From assembly GCF_037126465.1 (NCBI RefSeq), contig NC_088201.1, positions 139,502,376 through 139,566,375 on the forward strand: a stretch of DNA of 64,000 nucleotides, in the 5' to 3' direction. Source of the DNA: Ornithodoros turicata. Its lineage: Eukaryota; Arthropoda; Arachnida; Ixodida; Argasidae. The translations under genes were made by a program, and so were the position numbers. Shown here piece by piece: positions 1 through 9,973 of the stretch (its first letter is position 1; each line of letters begins with the position of its first letter). The notes under the pieces are model-generated. The model made no database searches, was not told the DNA's origin, and saw only the letters and a program-made list of their open reading frames with translations.

Positions 1-993
1 AGGAAGGGCATTTATCCGTACACCTTCGTCGACAGTTTCGAAGCGTACAATTTGCCCACACTACCGCCCAAGGAAGCTTTCAAAAGTGACCTACGACCAA
101 GAGATCACGGATCACGCATCATTTCCTTCGCCAGTTGCGCGTGCGGCAGCGCTCTGAAGCACACCAAAGTCCAACTCGAGCTTATGAGCGATCGCCAGAT
201 GCACGAAACGATCGAGAAGGGAACCAGGGGAGGCATTTGTAGCAGCTTCCACAGATACTGTCGGGCTAATCACGAGGGGTGCGACGATTACGACCCCCAG
301 CAAGAAAATACTTTTATCCAGTGCCTCGACGTTAACAGATTGTACCCACACGCGATGACTTTCCATCACCGGACAGGTCGTTTTGAGTGGGTCGATCCTT
401 CGAGGTGGAGCGATATCGATTTTCTCAACAAGTGGGTTACCTGTACGTGGTAGACTTGACGTTTCCCTGGCACCCGAACACAGGTCCGTGGACGAGAACG
501 AACTCTCCCCCTACCAGCGACACTTGAAACATGCGTTGGCGTTGAACGCCCCTCCCACACACACACAAAAAAAAAACTCTTGCTGACGTGCAACGACAAA
601 GAACGCTACGTCGTCCATTATGCATTGCTCGCTCTGTATGTGAGGTTTGGCATGAAAATAAAACATGTTCACAACATCCTCTCCTTCCGCCAAGACAATT
701 TTTGCGAACCTTCATGCAGAGAAACGCCGCGTTGAAGAATGCCGCGACCACGAAATTCGAGCGTCTTTTGTACAAAATCATATCGAACAGTACGTTCGGT
801 AAGACGATACAAAATGTGGGACGGATGAAAAGGTACGGTATAGCCTACGACAAAGAAAGCGCACTCCAAAAAGCTAGCTCCGTCGACAGTCAGCATTTTC
901 TCATTCTGAGTGACAAGGCACCTTGTACGAAATGAAACAGCGTCGCATCAAATGCAGGCAACCCCTTTACGTGGGCTTTGTCATTCTAGAGAT
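1..993 (+). pseudogene. Polinton-type protein-primed DNA polymerase B, N-proximal part (broken)
   Basis: Open stretches in shifting frames carry family B polymerase motifs of the protein-primed (organellar/viral/Polinton) type. An RGG-type element (EKGTRGG) near 210-235 is followed by motif A as DVNRLYPHAM near 327-356. A further stretch from about 440 to 935 holds the LSPYQ region and a motif B-like NSTFGKT near 785-806. In Polintons this enzyme replicates the element. Here the frame changes at least twice (near 430-450 and near 590), so no full protein can be made. The gene enters from the left edge of the window and its exonuclease domain is outside it. The same gene resumes at 1769 after an inserted MITE. 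Family identity is seen in the motifs; Polinton rather than another element with this polymerase is inferred. Confidence 0.75.
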
Positions 994-1001
994 ATCCAAA
1001 G

Positions 1002-1760
1002 CAGGGCACGATAACGGACGTATTTTCGTTACCGTTTCTATTTTCGTTACTGCTATACTTTCGTTTTCGTTACGTTTCTGTTACTGTTTCCAGTAATGGA
1101 AATGCTGTTACACAGCTGGGAGGACAGCCAGTCCTGCCGTGCCCGCACACCATTTTGCCCAAGTGCTGCTTCAGTGTCACGCGTACACACTACACAAGCA
1201 ATTATACTTCTTTGGGGTGCGCACACCTTGTAAGATTTTTGAAAAATGTAGGAGCATGTCTTCAGTCTTCGGCCACTCCGGATCCAGCAACTAAAAATGG
1301 CCGTAACCTTCATCCAATTTCGCATTCATAAGCGGACGCTATCAGTAGTAAATAATACTGCCCAATACTGCCATAGCCACACTGAAATGAGAAAAAGTAA
1401 AAATAACTAAATAAAATTGTGGGCTGTCATCCTTGTGGTCATCCTGGTGCTACGGTGGAGTTTAGTCATGTGTTGATGTCCTGTAGTTATGAGAACTGGG
1501 ACGAGGTAAGCGAGGGATGCACCCTCGAGGTTCAATATTGAGCTTTGTTTCCATGCTCACGTGTAGTATTTAGAGCATTACAGGGAACTTAGTCATCAAA
1601 ATACAAAAATAAAATTAAAAGTCACTCGAATGTCATCGCACAACAGGAATAGCCATTACCCGAATTCAATACCGGACGATAATTTTCGTTTCTGTTTCTG
1701 TTTCCGGTAAAGGAGGACCGTGGTATGTGTTTCCATTACCATTACCATTACCCTTCCCTG
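1002..1760. mobile_element. hAT-like MITE inserted in the polymerase gene
   Basis: The insert begins CAGGG and ends CCCTG and is flanked by a perfect 8-bp duplication, ATCCAAAG, at 994-1001 and 1761-1768. An 8-bp duplication with CAGGG termini is the signature of hAT transposons. The interior (759 bp) has no transposase. Both ends carry runs of TTTCGTTTCTGTTTC-like sequence. The host reading frame is continuous across the insertion point once one duplication copy is discounted, so the insert is a clean transposition event. Confidence 0.85.
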
Positions 1761-2320
1761 ATCCAAAGCCCGAATGTACAGCTTCATCTACAAGTCACTC
1801 TTTTCTCACCTGACGTGTCCAGTGCAACTGATCTATAGCGATACGCGATACAAAGTTTTTTCTCTCACGTGTGAAAGCCTGGAAGAGTACCTGATGAAAA
1901 TTGAGGAAGACGTCGATCTGTCCTCCTGTCCAGTGGACAACCCACATTTCAACGACGAACACGCGGATCAGATGGGGTACTTCAAAGACGAGACGGGAGG
2001 TGGTGTTATTCAGGGAGTCGTAGCCATCCGAGCCAAAATGTACAGCATTTTCTTGACTGGGTCACACAAACAGATTGCGAGAGCGAAATAATTTAAGAAA
2101 GACGTGGTGAGGAAACACACTTATTGAACGAAGTGTACTGAGATTCTCTGTTGAATGAAAAGACAGCCTCTCAGAAGCAGCGCACCATCCAGAGTATAAA
2201 GCAAACAATGTGCACCATTTCGAGACTCAAGAAGAGCATGGTCCCCTACGACAACAAACGCTATCGCGTGGATACCGTACATTCCTTCCCTTACGGAAGC
2301 AGCGAATACAGTAAGCTTTG
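1761..2320 (+). pseudogene. Polinton-type DNA polymerase B, C-proximal part (broken)
   Basis: This continues the polymerase gene beyond the MITE. A motif C-like segment reads YSDTRY near 1834-1851; the family normally has a second aspartate after the threonine, so the catalytic DTD is damaged. Further on are KDETGGG (near 1990) and RAKMYS, both typical of the thumb-side region of Polinton polymerases. The C-terminal tail resumes in another frame around 2151-2310 with a DNKRY element and a terminal PYGS. At least one frameshift lies between 2091 and 2151. Together with the stop codons this makes the gene an old pseudogene. Confidence 0.72.
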
Positions 2321-2919
2321 CTGGTGTTTTGACACGTATCGCATTATGGTAGTACTCCCTCTTTGCGCAGCATCGGAAAACCCAGAAGAGAGCCCAAGAG
2401 CGTCTTTGTCAAGGATCTTGTGACCGTGGAACAAAGAGCAAGTCCCTCGTGCACGCGCATATAATCGAGCACAAAAGTTCTAGTTGAGAGATGCTCTCTC
2501 TCTCGGACTGGAGAAGCCCTGGTCATCGTGGCAGTGTGGTCGAATGGGTGTATGAAAAGAATGACAATTCCGCCATCGTGCTGGTCCCGTGACTCGCGCA
2601 ATGACGATGCTGCAATAAAGATTCCCCGTACCTTTTCTGCCCTTTTCTGTTCAAGCAAGTCAGGGACGGTGTGGGCATCTGTCGACCAACTCAAGAGACG
2701 TCGTTGTATGTATTCAATAAATGAATGTATTCAGACTGTTTAATGCGTTTCATTTCAATAACAAAACGGTATTCCAATACGTCGGTGACAAAGTTCACGA
2801 TGTAGACTGCTTGCAAATGTTGCTGCTTCCACAGGGCGTACTTAATATGAGCAATGGCACGAGCGAGAACGTTCACAATGTCTGGAGAGATGTAGTTGAA
2901 TTCAGTGTTGATGAAGATG
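2321..2919. other. Unassigned stretch after the polymerase
   Basis: No recognisable coding motif was seen. Minus-strand open frames exist (for example 2344-2694) but begin at a non-ATG codon and match no family I know. This may be Polinton flank or unrelated genomic sequence. Confidence 0.4.
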
Positions 2920-3070
2920 AAAGATGAAAGTCACTGAAAAGGTTAGCCAGCTGTAGGGATCGAACCCACATCTTCTGAATTACCGGTCCGGGGCTCATAC
3001 ACGTATTTGAGCCCTTGTTTGTATCTGTCCCTTCTATGTTGTTCCAGCCTCAGAACTTCAGTTTCTCTCT
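2920..3070 (-). mobile_element. tRNA-derived SINE (tick type), minus strand
   Basis: Read on the minus strand, a tRNA-like head contains a good pol III B box (GGTTCGATCCC) followed by CTACAGCTGGCTAAC and a tail ending GACTTTCATC. The leader contains a segment, GAGGCTGGAACAACATAG, that recurs at about 39286-39303 in the plus-strand copy, which defines the two as one family. The A box is eroded. It resembles the tRNA-derived SINEs described in ixodid ticks; the exact family name needs a library search. Confidence 0.7.
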
Positions 3071-3799
3071 TGTTCAGTGTTGGTTGAGCTCACAAATTCG
3101 TTCATCAGTCCCAAGGGTCCGTCCAGAACCGTTATACAGACGTTCTTGTAACGGGCGTAGATTCGACGCACCATCTCCTGCAGCAACCCTGGAGATATCT
3201 CTCCTATATTGCCAAAGCCCACCATGTCTATCACGTAGCGAAAAGCAGTGATGACGAGCTCGTTACAGGGACTCTCCTTGTTGAAACATTCATTCTCCAC
3301 TTCTTTCCAAGAAGCGTGGACACAGGGACTATTTTGTAAATTTGGTAGCTGAACATTTTCATGTATTGATGACGCGAGCACAGTGCGCGCTGCCTTTATA
3401 CAGCGTTTTCAAATAAACACGCCGAAAGAAACGAGAGCGAAACCGAAATGGAGCAGGAACCCGTTGCCGCCATAAGTGTGCGCGCGCACACCACACTCAA
3501 AGTAAAGAGCGAAACCGAAACGGGGAGAGCCTGCGAGGAGATAACCGTTCGATACCGGCGCCACAGAGGGCGCTAGGAGCGCGCGCCCGCATACGTAGCG
3601 GCCTCGGAGAGGCGCTCCAGTCACTTGCGCGCTGACTCTCGAGGAGTGGAGACATGCGGTCGGTCGTTCCGCCATGCCTGTGCTGTATCAGTTGAGACTT
3701 GACTGTTGTCGGGATCAGATGCTCCGTCGTCGTGGGGGAAAAGGTGGGTCATTTGCGGTGGCAGTTTTTCCCGATGATTGCGTGTTTTTCACCGCGCTC
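3071..3799. other. Unassigned stretch
   Basis: A minus-strand open frame of about 107 codons (3058-3381) has a TATAAA-like element upstream but no ATG near its start and no family I recognise. The rest is moderately GC-rich, with no motif that I can place. Confidence 0.3.
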
Positions 3800-4140
3800 G
3801 TGTTAAGCCTTTTCTCGCATGTTTGCCTTAGCGGCTAGGCCTTAGTCACTGTACGCGCATGTTTAGACTTCTTTAGCACTGACCTGTAGTATCCTAAGCC
3901 TTTTCTCCATGTCGTCGCATGTTTAGCGCTGTATGCCTAGCATTTTCGTGGTTGTCGTTCTGTGTCAGCCGCCTAGCATTGTGCGGTGACTAGCCCTGCT
4001 GTGGTTAGGCCTAATCGATCGCCTTAAGCCTTTTTCCGGATGTGTAGTGTTTTGTCCGTTCGGCCGCATGTTTAGCAGTAGCTGTTCAGCCTTTTCTCCG
4101 CGCTCTGGCATGCCTAGACTTGTTGAGCAGTGTTGCAATT
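3800..4140 (+). repeat. Degenerate interspersed motif array (TAAGCCTTTTCTC / CGCATGTTTAG)
   Basis: Two short motifs alternate. CGCATGTTT recurs near 3816, 3857, 3917 and 4064, and a relative of TAAGCCTTTTCTC recurs near 3807, 3895, 4023 and 4088. The spacing is irregular. This may be the upstream repeat region of the Penelope-like remnant that follows, but no direct proof is visible. Confidence 0.45.
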
Positions 4141-4225
4141 TTACCAGCCGCTAGTATCTTGTTCTCTGTCTTTCTCACACAGAGCTATGATGGTGACGCC
4201 ATCTGGTGTGATGCTTTATAAGTAG

Positions 4226-4740
4226 GTGACCACCTGTCGTCGACCTCTGCTACTACCGACCTTCAACAAGCAACATGGCGGTCGCTGGTCACTCTGGTGT
4301 TCGGAGCGGTTTCTTCACCACGGCGTCGTTGATTTTCGAATGAAGGAACAGCGCGAATCTTATATCATTTACAAATTCCAATACACTATTAACGAAGACC
4401 TGGGAGCACTTTCTACAGTAAGGAATCTGGTGCCCTAGATGGGTATACTTTCCTTTTTTCCTGTTCGTTTTTCGTCTTTTCGTTTTTTTTTTCTTTTCAG
4501 CTAAGGCCTAAGCAAAGCTCAGCCTGTGCAAACTCCCCAAGAGTGACATAACCACCCGGTCTTGACCTTGTGGAATGTTCCAGAGCGTGACTCACCTACG
4601 ACCGACACGTGGCGTACTTGCACCGATTGTGACGGCACCTACCGAACCTGTTTAAGCAATCTGTAACCCCTTGTACTCCTTTTGTCCTGAAGAAGGTAGT
4701 GCCACTGTTGAAACGTCGACCCCTTGCCCGTTTTGTTCTT
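4226..4740 (+). mobile_element. Penelope-like retroelement, 3' remnant
   Basis: The last part of an open frame (4226-4438) ends in a basic stretch with KEQRESYIIYKFQ and a conserved-looking NEDLGALS, reminiscent of the extreme C-terminus of GIY-YIG Penelope-like polyproteins. A pyrimidine-rich stretch follows, then CCTGAAGAAGG near 4686 and GAAACGTCGAC at 4710-4720, a pairing common in the 3' region of Penelope-like elements. No reverse transcriptase or complete nuclease domain is visible, so the copy is severely truncated. The assignment rests on the short tail and the 3' motif and is tentative. Confidence 0.4.
4684..4720 (+). ncRNA. Hammerhead-like motif (weak, minimal form)
   Basis: The order CTGAAGA (4687-4693), a short hairpin built largely on wobble pairs (4695-4709), GAAAC (4710-4714) and GTC (4715-4717) follows the hammerhead core order. 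Flanking GTC and GAC could form a three-base-pair stem I. Stem III is reduced to about one pair. Hammerhead motifs with very short stem III are known from Penelope-like elements. Activity is doubtful. Confidence 0.35.
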
Positions 4741-4816
4741 AACGTCTCCCTATGTAATAAGCTAGTGTTTGTAACTTCCCTAAAATCTGTTTCCGTGTCT
4801 TTTTTACAACTTACAC

Positions 4817-5137
4817 ACAGGGTGTCCCAGCTAACTGCGAACATATTTAAAAAATACATATATAACACTTTTTCCAAGATGAAATCAATTGCAATATAGC
4901 ATATGCTGAAGGACACTGCTTGGGAGGGCATTAACCAAAGTCCTAAGGCAATGTGTTAACTTTCATTAATTAACTTTTTAATTATAAAAGCTACGAAGTT
5001 GTCCCAATGAGAACATCTGTTCTTTTCGGTCTCCTGTTATCGTAGCTGTTTTTAGAACAAAAATCCCTTCGATAGATCGCCCGCAAAAAAATCGTGAAGG
5101 AAAGCCATTTTAAAATATGTTAGCTGGGACACCCTGT
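4817..5137. mobile_element. MITE with ACAGGGTGTCCCAGCTAAC terminal inverted repeats
   Basis: The left end ACAGGGTGTCCCAGCTAAC is matched by its reverse complement at the right end. The element is about 321 bp with an AT-rich, non-coding interior. TA-rich flanks would allow a TA duplication, but it is not cleanly defined. Confidence 0.8.
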
Positions 5138-5149
5138 ATATATACATAC

Positions 5150-5965
5150 ACAGGGTATTTCACCTAAGGTGATAAAAAAATTCTAACTGGATACGTACTC
5201 GCCGGAGTATTGTCGGACTTTTAGCAATTACCTTCTGGAAACTTTTGCCACCATTGAGGAAGGCTTTGGATGATTTTTAATTGTGGAAAATTTATTTTTT
5301 TTCAGTTGAACTTTGAAAATTGCCACGTGAACATCACTTTTTTAAAGAAATATTAACTCCTCCACGGAAACCCACACACCCAATCGAAACTATGCTAACA
5401 CTATCAGAACAGAAATAGTCTAAAAAAATTAGTACAAATTCGGCTATAGCCCAGCCTGCTTGATTGTCGGAAAGAAAAGCGCACGATATTTGCGGGGAGA
5501 GGAGGAAGTGTTCCCGCCTATTGTTTTACCTTTCTTTGCGCCGTGTTGACCTTGATGCTGGTGATAACCGCCTTATCACAAAGAAAACAAAACAACCGTC
5601 TTATTAGGAAGAAGTCAAGACAAATGAAGACCGGGACACTTTCTCGACTAGACGCCGATTTCCCGCCTGCTTCTCTGCGAAAATCACGCAGGAGGGGTTA
5701 AAGCGTAATTTTTATTATTTTTTTCGACTATTTCTGTTGCGATACTGTGCGTAGTTTTTGTTGGGTCTGCGGTTATCCGTGGAGGACGTCAATTTCTGTA
5801 ATAAAATGAGGTTCGCTTGGCAATCTGCAAAGTTCAATTGAAAAATAAATTACCCACAATTAAAAATTGTCCAAAGCCTTCCTCAATGATGGCAAAAATT
5901 CCCAGAAGGTAAATGCCGGAAGTCCGACAATCCTCCCGCGAGTACGTCGACAGTTATAATCCCTA
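5150..5965. mobile_element. Fold-back MITE with ~120-bp internal inverted arms
   Basis: Sequence at 5194-5315 is the imperfect reverse complement of 5828-5946, for example TATTGTCGGACTT against AAGTCCGACAAT. The left outer end starts ACAGGGTATTTCACC; the right outer end is only partly recognisable. No coding sequence is visible between the arms. Confidence 0.7.
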
Positions 5966-6159
5966 TAATAATACCATAATCCGTACCACAAAACATCATG
6001 GTCATTCTCAAGAACAATGACCTCATCCCCGGACATGACTAAGAACATTCTAGAAGCTGACCTCGTGACAAGGGCCACGTGGCGCGACTTCTTCCATTGT
6101 GACGTCACTGTATAAGAACCACGTACAACGACCAACTTTTTCTAATTCAAGATGGCCTA

Positions 6160-7340
6160 TTTCAATACAATTCTAAGCCAAAATCCAATTCTAAGCCAAC
6201 ACAATGCAGTTGTAATCCAACACAAGCCAATCCAAAGCCATCTGATTGGCGCCATTAGCCCCGCCCACTTCACATTGATTGGTCCACGCCAAGCCTACTG
6301 ATCATTGATTGGTCAATCGCAGCTCTGCTCCCTTATGCTAATTAGTTGGCTTGGCCCCGCCCACTTCACGTTGATTGGCGCATGCTAAGTCTACTGATCG
6401 TTGATTGCTCAATCGTAGCTCCACCTCTTCATGCTAATTACTTGGCTGCACCAGCTTCACGTTGATTGACCGATGGCAGCTGGTCGTTGATTGGTTGGCC
6501 GTAGCTCCGCCCCTTTATGCTAATTACTTGACTCCGCCCACTTCACGCTGATTGGTGCACGCTGACCCTTTATGCTAATTAACCGGCTCCGCTGATTGGT
6601 CGTACTGATCGCTCTCCCAGCACTCTGATTGGCCTGCACCGCTGCCTTCACCAGCGCGGCGGCAGCCCCGCTGCGGCTTTATCTCAGATGTCCAAACTTA
6701 CATATTTACTGGCTCCACCCACTGCATGCTGATTGGTCCATTCTAAGCCTACTAACTTCTAAGCCGAACCACGCTAAGCCTACCATGGCTGACCCCTGAT
6801 TGGTCCACGCTACTTACCTCGTGGCGCAACTCTTTAGTGGCTCCACCCACTTGTTGCTGATTTGTCCTACTGATCCATACTTCTAGGCAGGTCCACGCTG
6901 AGCCTAGTGATTGGCCCTTCACACCAAAGCCTACCGATGGCTTGCCCTCATTGGTCCACGCTAAGCTTACTGAACAGTGATTGGCTAGCCTGCCGCTCCT
7001 AAACCACAATGCAGCGGATTCAGACAAGACACGACAATTGTTGATTTCAACCTTTATTTGGTACAACAGCCTCCTGGTCCAGCAGCATCGTAGAGCATGG
7101 GTTGGTTCAGCTGCATCAGAGAGATCCTTAGTCCATAATTCAATCAAGTCATATCTTGCGCTCATTGGTCACTCAGCTCCCTGGGTAGACACCAACTGCT
7201 ATTGGTTCATCTAACTACAAATGGTTGTGCTCATCGGCCTATCTGACTACAAGCTTTTCATTGGTCACTTATGTCAAGAGCTTTCTAACAGACTCAAACT
7301 GCACTTCCACTCATCGCTAGACCCGACTGCTATTGGTCAC
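6160..7340 (+). repeat. Degenerate tandem array rich in CCAAT, octamer-like and GC-box motifs
   Basis: Units of roughly 86-97 bp repeat at the left side: TTCACRTTGATTGG-like starts occur near 6269, 6366, 6456 and 6542. I count 17 ATTGG pentamers (inverted CCAAT) between 6244 and 7340, four ATGCTAATTA octamer-like sites and four CCGCCC boxes. The units become irregular after about 6600. A related single copy is present at 19490-19690. No open frame accounts for the conservation. Confidence 0.7.
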
Positions 7341-7837
7341 TCCTTCTAATCTCTAGATGAGATAATATAAGTTTAACTGTGGGATATTAGAACTTTTACC
7401 GCAAGATAGGTTTAGCCAGGGACTGGTAGGCTCCAACTGCTATCATGCCTGGTTCACAATGACACTTTTTCACATGCTCTGATGGCACCGAAGAAGGTTC
7501 CCTACACGTACAATAACCGGTTGTATGCCCTCTTTGCAAAGCTGGACAGCTGCGACGCGAGTGTGAAAATAAGTCAATTTCTTTGGTGACTCATTTCTAT
7601 CCAACTGGTTCATGCTTCTACAGAGCCATCATTAGAAGGCTGAGCAGCTTACATTCCGCCTCCTCCTGCTGTTCACATAACCACAGTTGCTAATGGACAA
7701 AAAAAACGTGTTTAGGGTACACATCTCAAAACACACTCAACACGAGTAACGTTGGCTTCACCTGGTTGCATGCGTGCGCTAGGTCAAGACCACCCCTGGG
7801 AACAAGCTTAGGGTCGCTTCCTGTGTGTGCTTTGCAG
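7341..7837. other. Unassigned stretch with one 35-codon ORF
   Basis: An ATG-initiated frame at 7482-7589 (plus) encodes 35 residues starting MAPKKVPYTYNN; it matches nothing I know. Otherwise nothing is recognised. Confidence 0.3.
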
Positions 7838-8880
7838 TTCAACATACAAATTGTATCAATCAAGCAGAATAGCAAATGATGCTAAGGAGCGCGTTCATTC
7901 TTCAGAACGAATTTTGTGACAGACACACACACAAAAAAAAACGTTTCAATGTGTATTAAACAATGTGCAAAAAAACTCGTCGTGACGCTAAGCAGGGAAG
8001 CCAGCACGCGTTCGAAATAAATAGGAAGAAGCACATGATCGAGAAAACATCGATAGTTGGTGCTGTGCAGAGAAAAACCACTTGAATGATCAATAAACTG
8101 TACAGAGCTTGGGTTCGTTTTTATTTTAGACAGCGCACGTTCAACACACAAAATTAACTAAATAGAGCAGAATGACAAAAGCATAGTGGCGCTATGTGAT
8201 GAAGCTCAAGACGCACTGACGCTCCAACGCTTATTAAACAATGCTATCCACGCACGTCCTCAATCTTGAAAAAAGAAGACTCAACCCAAGCTGAGCATGA
8301 AGAAAGACAATTTCACATTGCTGCCCTCAGAATATTCTGTTCAAACATAGCCAGCGTATATTTCACGCGACACAGCTCGTACGCAGAGCACAACTCGAAG
8401 CACCCTTAGAAATATAAGTTCAGGGCAGAACGTCGCACTATGAACGAGTTCATATCGGAAAAAATGCGCTCACCTTCGCAGACGGGCACATACATTCACG
8501 AGCACCATGCAGCAATATCTGAAACATGAATTTCCGACGGCGCGTGGACAGCTCACGTGACTTTAGCGAGCCCGAGTTTACGCATATTGCAGTTTTAGAC
8601 GTTGCACTTCAACATAAGATATTAATTAAATCAAGCACAAAGCATAGTGATGCTATGTCGTGACTGACGCTCCAACGCTTATTAAACAAACTGGTTGGTG
8701 CTATGCACGCACGTACTCAACTCAAGCTGAGTATGAAGAAACACAATTTCAGATTGCTCTCTCCCAGAACATCCCGTGCAGTTGCACCTCCGCGTTCCTT
8801 CTCTATACTGGGAGCACGAATGTTAGAAATATTAGGATCGTCGCACTACAAACAAATTCATCTCATCAAAAAAAAAAAGG
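7838..8880 (+). repeat. Diverged direct triplication
   Basis: Three copies begin with related TTCAAC(A/C)(T/C)A leaders at about 7838, 8140 and 8608. Copies two and three share a long stretch including GACGCTCCAACGCTTATT, AAGCTGAG(C/T)ATGAAGAAA and an ending around CGTCGCACTA. Copy one is the most eroded. Open frames within this region are by-products of the repeat. Confidence 0.6.
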
Positions 8881-9229
8881 GCTCCCTCTCTTCTTTACAT
8901 TTTTTATTGTTGTTGTTCTCTGCTCCTGCAGTTGCTTTACCTCAGCTTGCGAACCTCCTCTTGTCGCACGCGGAGGAAAAGCATGCCCAATAGGTCAGAC
9001 GGGGAACATGTAGTTTTTCAGTCTTCTTTTATCTGCCTAGCTTGTGATGATCGATATTCCTTAGTCAACGCCGAGTAATTTCATCAGGATTTCTCTTTCG
9101 AGCCATGGCACAGGGCCTTAAGTGGCCTTGACTGGGTAACTTACTGAGCTGCTTGCTCAAAGATCGTGATGATAAAGCTCATAAGAAATGAAGCCCACTA
9201 CATGAAGTCATGGTGACATAATGGAGCGA
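8881..9229. other. Unassigned stretch
   Basis: T-rich, then mixed sequence; no coding motif, repeat or RNA was recognised. Confidence 0.3.
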
Positions 9230-9261
9230 AATACTGTTGGAAGCACGCCTTCGTTACAAAT

Positions 9262-9413
9262 CCAATATTGGACCCATAGGGTTGCCAAGATTGCCAACAT
9301 TGGCCCAATGTGGACTGCCAATATTGGACCAATATGGGGAGTGCAACCAGGCTCCAAATGGGCTTGCCAATATGGGCTGCCCATATTGGCAAGCCCATTT
9401 TGCGCCAATATTT
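9262..9413. repeat. Palindromic ATATTGG module array, left
   Basis: Modules such as CCAATATTGG and CCCATATTGGC recur on both strands. Positions 9358-9377 and 9379-9398 form perfect 20-base inverted arms (ATGGGCTTGCCAATATGGGC) around one base. Confidence 0.75.
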
Positions 9414-9644
9414 CTGTGATAACACTAACGGGGAATCCGTGTAATAATAAAGCATTATCCTGCATAATATTCACTATTGATAATAGTTTTCTCTGATTCT
9501 TGCTTTTTTATTTCTGCGGATCTAATTGACCCACGTTGCACATGATTGTAAAAAAAAAAAAAAAAAACACGGCATCGACCTGCCGCAATTCCGTTATCAT
9601 TACAGCAACCAGCGACATTTTAGCCCTATGAAACATCTGTTCGA

Positions 9645-9749
9645 GCTGTCGCGCATGCGCATTAGCTGTAGGACGCGTGATTTCGCTCAAACAACCCGAT
9701 CGCTCTCAGTCGGCTCGACCGATTGGCATTGGCATCGCGAAGGAAGATG
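9645..9749 (+). promoter_or_regulatory. Candidate TATA-less promoter (NRF1-like, CCAAT, YY1-like)
   Basis: A perfect palindromic GCGCATGCGC (9651-9660) matches the NRF1 consensus. About 60 bp on is an inverted CCAAT (GATTGGCATTGG, 9721-9732), then AAGATGGCGGC (9744-9754), the YY1 type in which the initiator ATG is embedded. This combination and order is typical of housekeeping promoters lacking TATA. The motifs are seen; promoter activity is inferred. Confidence 0.4.
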
Positions 9750-9872
9750 GCGGCTATTTCCAGAACGTGGAATGTTGAGTTGTCGAATGCTAGCGAACGT
9801 TACATTCGGATTGCCAAGTACGTTGACTGTTTCGAACAATGTGTATCATCTGCGGGAAGTTGTTGGATGTAA
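9747..9872 (+). CDS. Short ORF or first exon behind the candidate promoter
   Basis: The ATG within AAGATGGCGGC opens a 41-codon frame beginning MAAISRTWNVEL and ending at TAA 9870-9872. A plausible splice donor, AA|GTACGT, sits at 9818, so the real exon could end at 9817. A possible downstream exon lies after TTTTTCAG near 10211 and ends at a donor TAG|GTAAGA near 10371. I do not recognise the product. The palindromic arrays on either side raise the alternative that this segment is the interior of a mobile element. Confidence 0.3.
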   Translation: MAAISRTWNVELSNASERYIRIAKYVDCFEQCVSSAGSCWM

Positions 9873-9973
9873 CGATGTCCTGAATTGGGTATTCTCACAC
9901 GCTTCAACGTTCAATCTTGCCGTGCTGCTTGGGAATTTGTGCAACACGGGTACGTACCATTTTTTTGTATTTT

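Noticed and set aside
2940..3000. tRNA gene on the minus strand
   Set aside because: Only the B box half is tRNA-like, the A box is eroded, and the flanks match another copy at 39270-39505, so it is a SINE head.
8660..9013. 117-codon plus-strand ORF as a gene
   Set aside because: It starts at a non-ATG frame opening inside the third copy of a diverged repeat and has no domain.
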